Assembly (NCBI GenBank): GCA_963377175.1
Contig: CAUJNA010001213.1
Span: forward strand, 1,047,001-1,111,000
Source: Effrenium voratum
Lineage: Eukaryota > Sar > Dinophyceae > Suessiales > Symbiodiniaceae
Length of the DNA stretch: 64,000 bases
Direction of reading: 5' to 3'
Shown: positions 49,909 to 60,032 of the stretch, in pieces
How the letters are laid out: each line of letters begins with the position of its first letter
Position numbering within the stretch: position 1 is the first letter of the stretch
The notes under the pieces: generated by a model
Told to the model about the DNA's origin: nothing
Databases searched by the model: none
Seen by the model: only the letters and a program-made list of their open reading frames with translations
Program-made: the position numbers and the translations under genes

Positions 49909-50780
49909 ATGCCAGTCTCTTGGGGGTTGGTTCAAGGGAAAGCAATGGGGAACCCGTCGTTTTTTATTGGGATGGATGGGGTGTGGAGGTCCGAATTCCC
50001 GATTTTGGACGGACTTGCTCAAATGGTGTTGTACATGCCTTAAGGGGGGCTTTCGGGGTCAAGCCTCATTCACCCAAGAGAGGCTGCCAAGCCCTTCAGA
50101 TTGGAAGCCAGCAAGTTGCGGGGAGAGGCACTCCACAAAGGTTAATTCTCTACAACGAGTGGCTTTTCGATCGGATGGTCAATTCTTGGAATTGGGTGTG
50201 ATGAACCAAGGCCCTCCCCAACAAAGTTGCCCAAGGGTCATTCCCCATGCACCCTGCGCCCAATGAAGAACCCTGACCAATTCCTCAAGGGCCCTCAAAA
50301 ACAACCCACGTTGAGGGCCCAAAATCAATCAGGGCCCGGGTGGATAGTTGGCAGAGAAACGCTCCAAAAGCAAATCCTGAAGCTTCCCCACTCGAAGTTC
50401 GACTCAACACGGGCCGACTCGGCCATTCCCTCGGCTGTGATTCCCGTACCCAAAACGGGCAGTAGGTTATAAGGTAAGGATGTAGGCCCGTGTTGCAAGT
50501 ATGGGAAGGGGGACACCCTCGTTGCCATATTTGTCCATGGTTTCCTGCACCCTCCAAGGGTTGACAACCCATTTGAACTGATGTGCCCTTGATTTTAATT
50601 TACGTGTCCAAGGATCCTATGGAGTACCCGGCTTGTTGGGGTTAGACAATGCTTCATGGCGACTCCGGCATACTCCGGCGCATCCTTGGTAAACAACTGG
50701 ATTTTATTGGAAGCTATTTAGTTGTTCATTTGAAACTTGTGAAAACCAGTTTCAGTGTTGCTCGCCGGGAGAAGGCCGAC

Positions 50781-50877
50781 TGCATGAAGATGAGCATGCA
50801 TCAGGCCATTTGGCTATGATCAAGTATATGTATCTGAAGCCGTGGAAAATCAAGGTCGTGCGTCATAGGTTTTGTCA
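50781..50877 (+). repeat. Element 2, 5' LTR
   Basis: 97 bp from TGCATGAAGATGAGC to GGTTTTGTCA. Identical by eye to 57803-57899. Very short for a copia LTR. Confidence 0.9.
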
Positions 50878-52244
50878 TGGTAGCGGAGCTGGCATCTGGT
50901 GCCGGCTCCCGTTCTGCATCTGCGAGAGGCAAGGCCTTCCTGCGCGAGCAATCTGCAGAGGTGATCATCCTGGGACACCGGAATTTGGGCATCAAACAGG
51001 TGTCGGCCAGGGTCTGCAGTTGGCAAGCAGGCATCTTTGCAATTTTGGTTGTGCTTCTGGCGGTGATCTTCGATTGGTATATGATGTCAGGTACCGGCGA
51101 TGGGTCAGGCCAGTTGGGCGCACCGGACATGGCTCAGATCGCGGCGATGCTGCAGCAAATTGCACAGGAGCAAGGGAATCAGCGGCAGCGTTTAGATGAT
51201 CTGGGACAAGCAGCGCAGGGGACGGGAGCGGCAGTTCATGTCACACAGCAAGTGACGGAGCAGGTGGTGGCTGAGGTGGTACAACAGGTGCAGTCGGGTT
51301 TTGCGCGTGAACAGCAGCAGCAACAAGATCAGCTGACACAGATGATTCAGGCGCATCAGGCTACACAGACACAGCTTCAGCATATGGGTGCATCACTTGC
51401 AGACACGCAGAACCGGGTTGGCCAGGTATTTGCAAGTGCAAGCGCTGGGGCAGGTTCAGCACAGGGCCGGGCGGCATCCGGAGATTCGAGGGGGAGTCCG
51501 ACAGCACAAGCAGATGGTACAGCTGGGCAAGGTACGGTGCGTCCAGCACCGCCTTTTTCGGGGCCGGTTGGAGGTGGGCCCAGGGTGTACAATATCGGAG
51601 GAGGCAGCACGGGCGCGTCGATGAGTCCGGCTGTGGCATATGCGATTCAGCAGGGAGCGGTAGACGGTCGTTCGTTGGGGAAACCAGCAATTTTCAACCC
51701 GCAGGATAGCAAGGTGTCATTTCAGGATTGGACAGATTCGGTTATTACACTGTGCGACAGCAGCATGCCGGGTGTTTACGAGGTGCTGGAAGATATTGTT
51801 CACAAGCAACCCAAGGTGAGCATGGACCTCAACAGCATCAAGACCCTCTACGAGCACATGGATCAACTGCTGTTGGAGTATGCCAACACGAACGTGTATG
51901 CTATTCTTTCTACGTACACATCGGGCGAAGCAAGGAGTTTGGTCCGGCAAGCAAGGCGACCGAACGGATTTGAAGCTTTCAGACTTTTGCAGGTGAGATT
52001 CAACCCGGTGACGATTGGACGGCAGAGAGCTCAGTTGATCAAGATCACCAACCCGCAAGAGGGCATCTCACTGGACAAGCTGGCAGCTGAAATTGTGGCG
52101 TGGGAGAATAGGATCGTGGACTATGAGAGCCGGCCAGGAGCTGAACGAGTTTCGGATGCTATGAAAATGGCAGCGCTTGTTCACATGAGCCCCCACAAAC
52201 TGCGAGAGCATCTTCAACTCAATGCTGGGCGCTACGCATCATAG
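50877..52244 (+). CDS. Element 2 Gag
   Basis: 455 codons from an ATG whose A is the last base of the 5' LTR and whose TG begins the primer site. A second in-frame ATG pair at 51081-51086 (MMSGTGDGSG) is an alternative start. Residues about 51-69 (AGIFAILVVLLAVIFDWYMM) look like a membrane segment and would be lost with the later start. A Gln-rich coiled coil follows (51.1-51.4 kb), then a Gly/Ser-rich linker and the helical Gag core (GKPAIFNPQDSKVSFQDWTD and AYAILSTYTSGEAR-like blocks). The stop at 52242-52244 comes from a 1-base indel; the next frame continues as LREEVFSYLDQVAP. Confidence 0.75.
   Translation: MVAELASGAGSRSASARGKAFLREQSAEVIILGHRNLGIKQVSARVCSWQAGIFAILVVLLAVIFDWYMMSGTGDGSGQLGAPDMAQIAAMLQQIAQEQGNQRQRLDDLGQAAQGTGAAVHVTQQVTEQVVAEVVQQVQSGFAREQQQQQDQLTQMIQAHQATQTQLQHMGASLADTQNRVGQVFASASAGAGSAQGRAASGDSRGSPTAQADGTAGQGTVRPAPPFSGPVGGGPRVYNIGGGSTGASMSPAVAYAIQQGAVDGRSLGKPAIFNPQDSKVSFQDWTDSVITLCDSSMPGVYEVLEDIVHKQPKVSMDLNSIKTLYEHMDQLLLEYANTNVYAILSTYTSGEARSLVRQARRPNGFEAFRLLQVRFNPVTIGRQRAQLIKITNPQEGISLDKLAAEIVAWENRIVDYESRPGAERVSDAMKMAALVHMSPHKLREHLQLNAGRYAS
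50878..50889 (+). promoter_or_regulatory. Primer-binding site of element 2 (initiator Met tRNA-like)
   Basis: TGGTAGCGGAGC directly follows the LTR. Its complement ends CTACCA and differs by one base from the 3' end typical of eukaryotic initiator Met tRNA, a common primer for copia elements. Confidence 0.6.
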
Positions 52245-53317
52245 AGCTCAGGGAGGAGGTGTTCTCATATTTGGATCAGGTGGCGCCGGTTGCACAAGCA
52301 GCCATGGACATCGGATCTGTCGGTGTGGGGAAAGGCGGAGGATGCTTTTTGTGTGGCGGTCCGCATTTGATGAAGGACTGCAAGGGCAAGGGCAAGGGCA
52401 AGAACGGTGGAGGAGACAAAGGTAAGGGAGGCAAAGATCATGGCAAAAAGGGGAAATTCAAAGGAGGTGGAAAAGACTTTGGCAAATCCAAAGGTGCTGG
52501 GAAAAAGGGGAAAGATGCGGTTTGCCACAACTGTGGGAAACCGGGGCATTTCAAGGATCAGTGCTGGTCAAAGCCCAAAGGTTTGAATGCGGTGGAGCAG
52601 AAGCAAGACCCCCGTCTTTCCCAGTTACAGTCAGCATATGCCAAAGCAGCTGCAGAAGAGTTCCAACGTATGACAACTGCAGCACCGACTTCGACAGCTC
52701 CCACATCACCTGTGTCTCCGGCATCAGTTCGCAGCGCAGGCACAGGATCAGCGCGAGCGAGTGGCAACCCGGTGCAGATGGGCAGTTTGGTGGTCAAACA
52801 TTTGTGCGCGCTTTCTAGGAGGTGGTGCAATCAGGGCAATTGGGGGACTACCGCGACATCTGCCTATGGTGATGAGTATGTAGGGACGCGTGATATTCTG
52901 GTCACTCTGGATAGTGGTGCGGCGGCATCCGTTTGTCCTGCAAATGCTTTTCCGGAGAACGAGCAAGAGGCGCCGGACCCAGGTATGAATTTTCTTTCAG
53001 CCAATGGTGAGATGGTTCCTGGGCTGTGGAAGGTGAGCCCACTGGTGATTACGGAGGAGGAGCAGATTCGGACCACGCAGTTTTCCGTGGCGGAGGTTCA
53101 CAAGCCTTTGATGTCAGCAGCTCAGGTGGCGAACAAAGGACACCGTATTGTGCTCGAGGCAGCAGACAAGGAGAGCTACATTGAGGATGTGGTGACGGGT
53201 GAGCGCATGAGGCTGTATCAGCGTGAGGGTGTCTATGTGCAACGGCTGAAGGTGGTGGATGGTCAAGACGCGGGTTTTGGCGGGCAGGCAGGTCGGGCGG
53301 AAGCCGAGAGCATGTGA
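52245..53317 (+). CDS. Element 2 Gag end (zinc knuckles) and protease
   Basis: It continues Gag in a new frame. Two zinc knuckles are present: CFLCGGPHLMKDC (C-x2-C-x3-H-x4-C) and CHNCGKPGHFKDQC (C-x2-C-x4-H-x4-C), separated by a Gly/Lys-rich RNA-binding stretch. Protease follows with ILVTLDSGAAASV (Asp codon at 52910), the retroviral-type aspartic motif. The stop at 53315-53317 interrupts the link to integrase. Confidence 0.75.
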
Positions 53318-53742
53318 GAAGAGGTGAGCCCAGCAGTGCTGTAAGTCCCGGTGCAAATATTTGTGCAGTGCAAGCCGAGGGCGGTGGACAGTTATCTGCA
53401 GAGGGCCGAGACGATGAAGAAGACAATCGGAGTGATTTGTATCAACCCACTGAGCGAGGTGATGACGATGGTGAAGATCTGTTGTTACATCTTGCAGAAT
53501 TGGGTGATGCAGCAGATGAGTTTCCCGGTGATGGAGGTGGAATGCATGAGGAATTTGAGGAGGACTTGGTTCGGCTGGGACAAAAGACGCCCATCAAGCC
53601 AAGCGCAGAAGAAGTACGGCAACACTACATCAGTCATGTTCCTTATCGGGCATGGTGCCCCCACTGCACGAGAGGTAAAGGTAGATCTTTACAGCATTCA
53701 ATTCGTTACCACTTCTGGCAATTTTGGATGAGCCGTCGATGA
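53314..53742 (+). CDS. Element 2 integrase zinc-binding N terminus
   Basis: An acidic linker (DDEEDNRSDLYQ...DDDGEDLLLHL) leads to the HHCC site HYISHVPYRAWCPHC. After RGKGRS the sequence jumps into the middle of the catalytic core, so the segment with the first catalytic Asp is missing. The start shown is the frame limit, not a start codon. Confidence 0.65.
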   Translation: MRRGEPSSAVSPGANICAVQAEGGGQLSAEGRDDEEDNRSDLYQPTERGDDDGEDLLLHLAELGDAADEFPGDGGGMHEEFEEDLVRLGQKTPIKPSAEEVRQHYISHVPYRAWCPHCTRGKGRSLQHSIRYHFWQFWMSRR

Positions 53743-54452
53743 GGATGTTCTCAGTGGCATTACCAAGCAAGGGTGTGGAGCACCAGTACAATGTGGCAGT
53801 TGTAACGAAGCTGGTGAAATATCTGGGTCGTACAGATGCCAACCTCGCCGTGTTCAAGTCGGACACGGAGCGGTCATTAGTTGCTCTGAGAAATGCGGTG
53901 CAACTTCGTGTTCCTGGAGTTGGGTGTGAAGATGCGGTGAAAGGTGAATCGCAGACCAATGGGCCTATAGAGTCTGCAGTTGGGCGATTACAAGGACAAG
54001 CTCGGACTTTGAAGAGCTGCTTGGAGTCGCGGTATCAGATGAGGTTTTCGCCGAGGCATCCTATACTTTGCTGGTTGGTCGATTACTGTGGAACGCTTCT
54101 GTCCAGGTTTCAAAGGGGGCCAGACGGTTTTACGGGCCATGAAAGGTCGACCGGGAAACGGTGGAGGATTGCGCTTCCTGAATTTGGTGAGTGTGTCTTT
54201 TACGAGCCGGTGAAGGGTGAAAGGGATGCGAGCAAGTTGGACGCGAAGTTTGAGCCGGGGATCTTTCTGGGTATCCAAGAAGGATCGGGAATGAGGTGGA
54301 TTGGCACGCCGGACGGCGTGGTCCGCACTTGGACGATCAAGAGACGGCCGGATGAAGAGAAGTGGCAGAAAGAGATGGTGGAGCAGTTCGTCGGATTGCC
54401 TTGGCAGTTGAAACCACGGATTGGCTTGCAAGCGGACATGAGAAACTTTTGA
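53691..54452 (+). CDS. Element 2 integrase catalytic core (truncated) and C terminus
   Basis: Resumes at NSLPLLAILDEPSMRMFSV. The second catalytic Asp is in VFKSDTERSL and the Glu in NGPIESAVGRLQGQA. The C-terminal block KFEPGIFLGIQEGSGMRW is conserved in copia integrases. An in-frame TGA at 54450-54452 ends the frame; the same frame would continue with PADIEIEVPDVGAGDGDELK. Loss of the first Asp should make the integrase inactive. Confidence 0.7.
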   Translation, partial: TAFNSLPLLAILDEPSMRMFSVALPSKGVEHQYNVAVVTKLVKYLGRTDANLAVFKSDTERSLVALRNAVQLRVPGVGCEDAVKGESQTNGPIESAVGRLQGQARTLKSCLESRYQMRFSPRHPILCWLVDYCGTLLSRFQRGPDGFTGHERSTGKRWRIALPEFGECVFYEPVKGERDASKLDAKFEPGIFLGIQEGSGMRWIGTPDGVVRTWTIKRRPDEEKWQKEMVEQFVGLPWQLKPRIGLQADMRNF

Positions 54453-54510
54453 CCTGCAGATATCGAGATCGAGGTTCCCGATGTTGGTGCAGGTGATGGA
54501 GACGAGCTGA

Positions 54511-55089
54511 AAGAGGAAGTATGTTCCTCGAGGCATCTACATCCGGAGAGATGTGGAGCTTGAGGCCTATGGATACACGGAGGGCTGCGACGGTTGTGAA
54601 GCTGCCAAGCACGGTCTATCTCACAAGCAACATAGCCGTGCATGCAAGGAGAGGATCTCAGGTGAGATGTGCAAGACAGAGGAAGGTAAGAAGAGAGTTG
54701 AGAAGGTGCGCGCACGAGAGGAGAAGTATATGGTGGCGGTGCATGAGAAAGAAGAGGCGAAGAAGAGAGCAGCAGCCGAGGAGTTGAAGCCGGATAAGGA
54801 GAAGATGAAGAGACAGGTAGAGGCAGACGATGTAGTTGATGCAGTGCTTGGTGGAGGAAACGCGGCGGTAATGGCGGAGGTTTCGGGTCAAGGGGGCCCG
54901 TCTTCGTCATCGAGGTCGGCACCAGCAGCAGCATCAGCAGCAGCAGATGTACAGATGGAGAATGAGGTTTCAGAAGCAGTGGAGGAGTCCAACATGGAGA
55001 TGGGTTCACTTCAGGTGCTTTGTCAAGGACAACGTGGAGCGTTTGTGGACGCTGTGCGAGAAGCGAGTGTATGTGAGACAGCAAGCTGA
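54511..55089 (+). CDS. Element 2 inter-domain region with Cys/His motif
   Basis: Reads YVPRGIYIRRDVELEAYGYT, then EGCDGCEAAKHG and HSRACKERI, a CxxC...H...C arrangement that may bind zinc. A strongly charged helix follows (EEGKKRVEKVRAREEK...), then a Ser/Ala-rich linker. This joins integrase to the methyltransferase-like domain. No enzyme recognised. Confidence 0.55.
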   Translation, partial: KRKYVPRGIYIRRDVELEAYGYTEGCDGCEAAKHGLSHKQHSRACKERISGEMCKTEEGKKRVEKVRAREEKYMVAVHEKEEAKKRAAAEELKPDKEKMKRQVEADDVVDAVLGGGNAAVMAEVSGQGGPSSSSRSAPAAASAAADVQMENEVSEAVEESNMEMGSLQVLCQGQRGAFVDAVREASVCETAS

Positions 55090-57577
55090 TGTTGGAGGAA
55101 GACACCGAAGACCGGCGGATCCTTCTGCAAATAGGTGCGATTTCAGTCAAGAGAGCATACGACCTGCAGAATCCGATTGTGGCCGAGCTCTATTCACCAC
55201 CACGGGTCACTGCGGAGTTGGGCCAACGGGGTATCGGCAGTGGTGTGGCTCTGGATTTGACTACGGTGGATGAGTTTGGGCGGCCCTGGAATTTTTGTGA
55301 CGAAGATTGCAGGCAGAGAGCGGAGGAGTTGATCGAGTTCCTGAGACCAGATTTGCTTATTGGGAGCCCACCGTGCGGGCCATTTTCGCAGATACAGTTT
55401 TTGAATCAAACGAAATGTGATCCTGCAGAGATGCTGAGAAAGGTGCAAGAAGGACGAGAACATTTGAGGTTTTGCTGCAAGCTGTATTTGAAGCAGATTG
55501 AGCGAAAGAAATTCTTTTTGCATGAGCATCCTGCTAGTGCGTCTTCATGGCATGAAAAAAACATTGCGGAGGTGGAGCAGCAGCCGGAGGTCCAGAAAGT
55601 CACAGGGCACATGTGTGAGCAAGGGATGACGCTGGAGGATGAGCATGGCGTGGGCTTTGCCAAGAAGCCTACAAGCTATCTGACAAACAGCCCTTGCATT
55701 GCTGACGAGCTGAGCAAACAGTGCGAAAACGACGCGGATGCAATAGGTATCTGGCGACGAACTGGACGGGGTGTGCGGAAAGGGCAACTGCCCCGGAGAG
55801 AAGGACCTGTTTGGGAATCAGTTCGCAGACGAGTTACACTGGATTTAACACACGGGGCTTTGCTGCAAGATTTACGTGATGTTCACAATGCAACAGATGA
55901 GCAACTGAGATTTGATATCCCAAGGGATTGTTTGCTGGTGGAAACAATTTTCGATTTTGTGCGAGAAGGGAAGAAGTGGCATAGGCATATTCCGCTGATT
56001 GGTGGCAAAGCGAAACAATGTGAAGTATATCCACGCAGCCTTATTCGCAGCATTTTGCGTGGGTTACGGAAGCAGTTGAAACTGATCAGGCCTATGTTCA
56101 CGATGGATTTTGGTCCCACGAATCAGGAGGAGGATCTGGATTCTTTAGCAACAGACGATGGCTGGGGTGAGTTCATTGATGAAGTTTCTGGGAAGCCACT
56201 GGACCCAGTCAAGGTGCAAGAGGCGCGAGCTGAGGAAATTGATTATGCTTACAGGTACAATGTTTGGACGGAGACTGATCTTGCGGAGTGCTATCAGCAG
56301 ACCGGCAAAGGTCCGATCTCATCTCGGTGGATCGACCTGGACAAGGGGGACATTGATCGTCCAAACTACAGAAGCAGGCTGGTCATTCAAGAAGTGCGGC
56401 AATCACATATACAGGCGATTTTTGCTGCGACGCCGCCTCTTGAATCGATACGTATCCTGTTGAGTTTGCAGAGGACTGGCAACAAGCGAGATCACCTTGG
56501 GAGAACGCAGAAAGTGATGTTTTTGGATGTCAGGAGGGCACATTGGAATGCAAAGATTTACAGGTTGGTTTATGTGAGACTTCCTGACGAGGCCGGGCTG
56601 GGGCCTGGCAAATGCGGACGTTTGAGCAAAGCCATGTACGGATGTCGGGATGCAGCGGCTTGCTGGGAGTTGGAGATCACTGACTTTTTCACGACCGCAG
56701 GGTTCTGTCCTGGCATTGGGTCACCAGTTTTGTTTTGCAATCAGACGAGAGACATGAAGGTGACGCTGCATGGTGACGACATCACGGTATTGGGATTCGA
56801 GGATGATTTGTTCTGGCTGAAAGCAAGTTTAGAAGAGCGATATGAATTGAAGTTTGGAGGTTTGCTTGGGCCGGACAGCCCGGACGTACAGGACGTGAGT
56901 GTGTTGAATCGCTTGGTGCATTTTGGCGAGCGTTCCACGACCATTGAAGCTGATCCGAGGCATGTTGAGATTGTATTGAATGAGTTGGGTCTGCAAGGCG
57001 GGAAGACCACTGTGAGCCCAGGCGTACACAGCGACATTGCGGAGGAGCCACTGTTGAGTACGGCTGAAGCTTCACGGTTTCGTAGCCTTGTGATGCGATG
57101 CAACTATTTGGCGTTGGATCGACCTGACATTAACTATGCTTCGAAGGAGTTGGCAAGAGCAATGCAGCGACCAGCTCAGGGGCATTGGAACGGCTTGAAG
57201 CGGCTGGCAAGGTATTTGAGCGGGCATCGGCGCTTGGTGTGGGAATTTTATCAACAAGAAGAGCAGTCAGCATTGCAGATGTACACTGACTCAGGTGATG
57301 CTGGATGCACTAAGACTCGGAAGTCAACATCTTGTGGAGTTCTTTGTCATGGTTCTCATTTATTGAAGTTCTACAGCTCAACGCAACACACCATCGCTTT
57401 GAGTTCTGGGGAATCGGAATTTTACGCTGGAATCAAGGCGGGATCGACATTGCTTGGCGGGATTGCAACGATGCAAGACCTAGGCTGTGAGTATGGTGCA
57501 GTATTGAATTTTGATGCGAGTGCTGCGAAAGCAATGCTGAGCGGGCGCGGGCACGGGAAAGCGAAACATATTTCGCG
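55089..57577 (+). CDS. Element 2 Pol: methyltransferase-like domain, reverse transcriptase, RNase H
   Basis: The N-terminal third resembles a C5-cytosine methyltransferase fold: VAELYSPPRVT (near motif I), DLLIGSPPCGPFS (motif IV; Cys codon at 55374), FFLHEHPAS (motif VI position) and AKKPTSYLTNS. After GPISSRWIDLDKGDIDRPNY and RSRLV (fingers), reverse transcriptase has its first Asp in MFLDVRRAHW (Asp codon 56526) and HGDD at 56769-56780 instead of YVDD. RNase H has Asp in YTDSGDAG, Glu in SSGESEFYAG and Asp in NFDASAAKAM. The frame is lost after GKAKHIS (57.57 kb); the open frame to 57713 is out of register. The ATG at 55089 is the frame's first; the ancestral protein probably ran through from the linker. 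Confidence 0.8.
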
Positions 57578-57760
57578 CTGCTACTGTGGCTTCAGCAGCA
57601 GGTGCAGGAGCAAGCCATTAAGCTTGGCAAGATTGGAACTCGAGTCAACCCAGCTGACCTGGGGACGAAACACCTGGATGGTCAGCGAATTCGAGAGCTT
57701 TGTGAGGTCATGAATCTGAAGTTCGTTGAAGGCGAGCATCAGATGGCCCTGCATGTGTAA
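57578..57760 (+). CDS. Element 2 Pol C terminus in a shifted frame
   Basis: Reads LLWLQQQVQEQAIKLGKIGT, then RVNPADLGTKHLDGQRIREL and a TAA at 57758-57760. NPADLGTK is the copia equivalent of ADILTK at the Pol terminus. This shows a 1-base indel near 57575 and marks the natural end of Pol, about 43 bp before the 3' LTR. Confidence 0.75.
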   Translation: MLLWLQQQVQEQAIKLGKIGTRVNPADLGTKHLDGQRIRELCEVMNLKFVEGEHQMALHV

Positions 57761-57794
57761 AGAGGTGAGATGCAAGCACAAGGCAAGCATCTCA

Positions 57795-57802
57795 AGGGGG
57801 CC
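57795..57802 (+). promoter_or_regulatory. Polypurine tract of element 2
   Basis: AAGGGGG followed by CC lies directly before the 3' LTR. Confidence 0.5.
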
Positions 57803-57899
57803 TGCATGAAGATGAGCATGCATCAGGCCATTTGGCTATGATCAAGTATATGTATCTGAAGCCGTGGAAAATCAAGGTCGTGCGTCATAGGTTTTGTCA
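57803..57899 (+). repeat. Element 2, 3' LTR
   Basis: 97 bp, identical by eye to the 5' LTR, followed by CCGAC. Confidence 0.9.
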
Positions 57900-57904
57900 C
57901 CGAC

Positions 57905-58420
57905 TGAACCCGAACCGGCGGCTAAGCCGATGGTTATGGACCATGGTCAGCTTATGGGCGCTAACTGGCGCAGCTTCCAGCAAAGGACGCCAGCAAGCGA
58001 TTGAAGACATTGTGTGGTTAGACGCCTACACACCCAGGTGCTTCAAATTGTATCTACCAAGGATATCGTGTCAATTTAGCCAGGGCGCTTTCCCAATCTT
58101 AGCTTCGTTCTCCTCCCGGCCGGTCAGGTTTCAGGTTCGGTGGAACGATAATGTTGATGTCCCGAGTGACACCCATCAAGAAATCATGGCTGGTCTTTGG
58201 TGGGACCTCAAAGGCCCCGGACACATATCCCGACCTGATGGAAACGCATCCTTTCGACCTGAGGCAAACACCGGGCTTCTTAGTTAGCCCAAAAGGTCGA
58301 TCGCGAATCCAATCATCAGGAATTCGCCCTTTTCGTTTAATATTATATGAATGGGGGCCAAAGAAAGCCCCAATTTAGCTTGTTTGGGGGCCAAAGAAAG
58401 CAAAGATTCGTCTCCGCAGG
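57905..58420. other. Stretch after element 2, no gene recognised
   Basis: A frame running on from 57832 overlaps the LTR and has no family motif. The small duplication GGGGGCCAAAGAAAGC at 58354 and 58385 is the only structure noted. Confidence 0.35.
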
Positions 58421-58421
58421 G

Positions 58422-58550
58422 CCCGGGTTTCGCCGGTGGCTTCGCCGGCTTCGGGGCGCGGGCTACGAGGCCAACGGGTCTCAACAAAGACGTGCTTCGT
58501 ATGCGAACCCCAGCTCGGTGGCGATTCCCCTCGAATTCCCGGATTCGTTG
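58422..58550 (+). CDS. Candidate exon, unknown gene (block I, 18)
   Basis: One frame reads GPGFAGGFAGFGARATRPTG, then LNKDVLRMRTPARW. Acceptor possibly TCCGCAG|GGCCCG. All three forward frames are open, so the frame is uncertain. Confidence 0.3.
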
Positions 58551-58767
58551 GTTCCCCGCGAATGGAATACCCCCGCCCCCCCACAAAAATAATAGAAAGG
58601 AAAAAGGGCTCCCTTTTGCTCTAGCTTTCAAGTCAATGGGCTGGGTATGTCTCAAGCCGAAGGGCGTTGGTTTTTCATTGCGGGGCCCTTTGGGGATTCA
58701 TGTCCACCAGCCGTTGTTGTTAGCTGAAGCGCGAGAGAGCGAGAGAAAACCACTTTGGGCTGGTTCC

Positions 58768-58910
58768 TACCGTGGATGGACGAAATCCGGTTCGCACCCC
58801 TTCGAAACCATGGTTGAAGCTTTACGTTGGGGAATCTAATCAGAAATTAGGGTTCCTGAACGGTGCGAGAAGCGAATTTCGCAACCATCCACAGTATCAC
58901 AAGCTTGCCC
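58768..58910 (+). repeat. Dispersed repeat, family G, copy 2
   Basis: Parallels 35735-35876 (GGTGCGAGAAGCGAATTTCG then CAACCATCCACAG). Confidence 0.4.
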
Positions 58911-59077
58911 ACAGCAAACCTGCTACCCTCAAAAAGATGAAGGGTATCTAAAAACCACATTCCTCAGTATCCAAAACAGATTCATGGTTGCATCGAGGTA
59001 TACAAGAGATGAAGGTTTCGCATGGTCAATACCTCAGCATCCAAAGAGAAAAAGGAAGCCATGGCCTCTCCGGACAC

Positions 59078-59172
59078 CATGGACTGCCCGCGGGGAGGCC
59101 TCCTCGCGCCGGCCTTGGCCCTCGGAGCGGAGAAAGGCCGGCATGTGCCGGCGGCTTTTCATCTCCAGGGGA
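59078..59172 (+). CDS. Candidate exon, unknown gene (block I, 19)
   Basis: One frame reads MDCPRGGLLAPALALGAEKG, then RHVPAAFHLQ. Two other frames are also open, so frame and strand rest on composition only. Confidence 0.3.
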
Positions 59173-60032
59173 ATTTGTTTCAATAGGAAAAGACGGTTCA
59201 AGCAAGAGCTCCTTGAGGTTACTTAGGTTTACTTAGGTTGGATGATGCGGCAGTGCAAAGTGAGTGTGGGGTATTCCGTACCGAAGAGGTGAGTAGCGCT
59301 TAGGTGAGTATGGAGCGCTTTGGTAACCCTTACGTGAAGGGACAAGTGACCATTGCTTTTGCCTGCCTTGGGCCGTTTGCAAGACGAGGACGCGTGGTCT
59401 GCAAACACTTCCAACAAGCACAACGCTAGAATCAAGCACCTACAATCACCAAGCCGAGACAGGAACAACATCCCCTCCTGCAAAGCAGCCTTCCAATTTT
59501 GTTTGAATGGCGATCATGGAACATCGGACAGAGCGCAGTCCTGCATATCCCAGACATCGAGTGCTGCCCTTTGCGATTTTTCTATCAGGGGGCTCCCGGC
59601 GTGTCACCGGAGGTTTGGATGTCCCATGGCCAACTTTCACTCTTGCTGTCAGATCCCAAGATGTTCAAACAAAAGGTGTCTGCGTTTCCGGTTGCCAAGC
59701 AACTTTTTTGCTTACCTGGTGTAGCTCTGCATCGTGAGGTTGCACAAGTACCCCTCAAGCTCCAACCGCACCTTGGGCCTTGGGGAAGACTAAAATGGAC
59801 CAACACTGGAGGGTGGGGGGGAGTGGCAGGAGCGGTTGTGCGATCTGGCTTGGGGTTGGCGCAGACAAAGTAAAAACCCACAACGACGAATCATAGTGCC
59901 AGCACCTCAGTTGTGTCTTGTTGATCCCGTAACGGCATTTCTGACAGGATAAACTTTCGGCGGAGTACTACCATATGCTTTCCATCAACCCATTCTCCAG
60001 TCATTTGATTCCCTGGGCACGCCACTGCCCAG
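59173..60032. other. Intron-like stretch
   Basis: Overlapping frames on both strands at 59.35-59.88 kb have no motif. Nothing recognised. Confidence 0.3.

Larger units (their letters stand above)
50781..57899 (+). mobile_element. Ty1/copia LTR retrotransposon with methyltransferase-like domain (element 2)
   Basis: A 7,119-bp element with identical 97-bp LTRs (TG...CA) and the 5-bp target duplication CCGAC at 50776-50780 and 57900-57904. Order: Gag, two zinc knuckles, protease (DSGA), integrase, Cys/His and charged linker, C5-methyltransferase-like domain, reverse transcriptase (HGDD), RNase H. The coding region changes frame near 52,243, 53,310, 53,690, 54,515, 55,085 and 57,575, has an in-frame TGA at 54450, and has lost the integrase segment with the first catalytic Asp. 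It differs from element 1 in LTR, Gag, reverse transcriptase signature and domain order, so it belongs to another copia lineage. Confidence 0.9.

Noticed and set aside
54200..55150. 316-codon - strand Ser/Pro/Leu-rich frame opposite the element 2 linker
   Set aside because: Antisense of a Glu/Lys/Arg-rich coding segment; low-complexity and without motifs.
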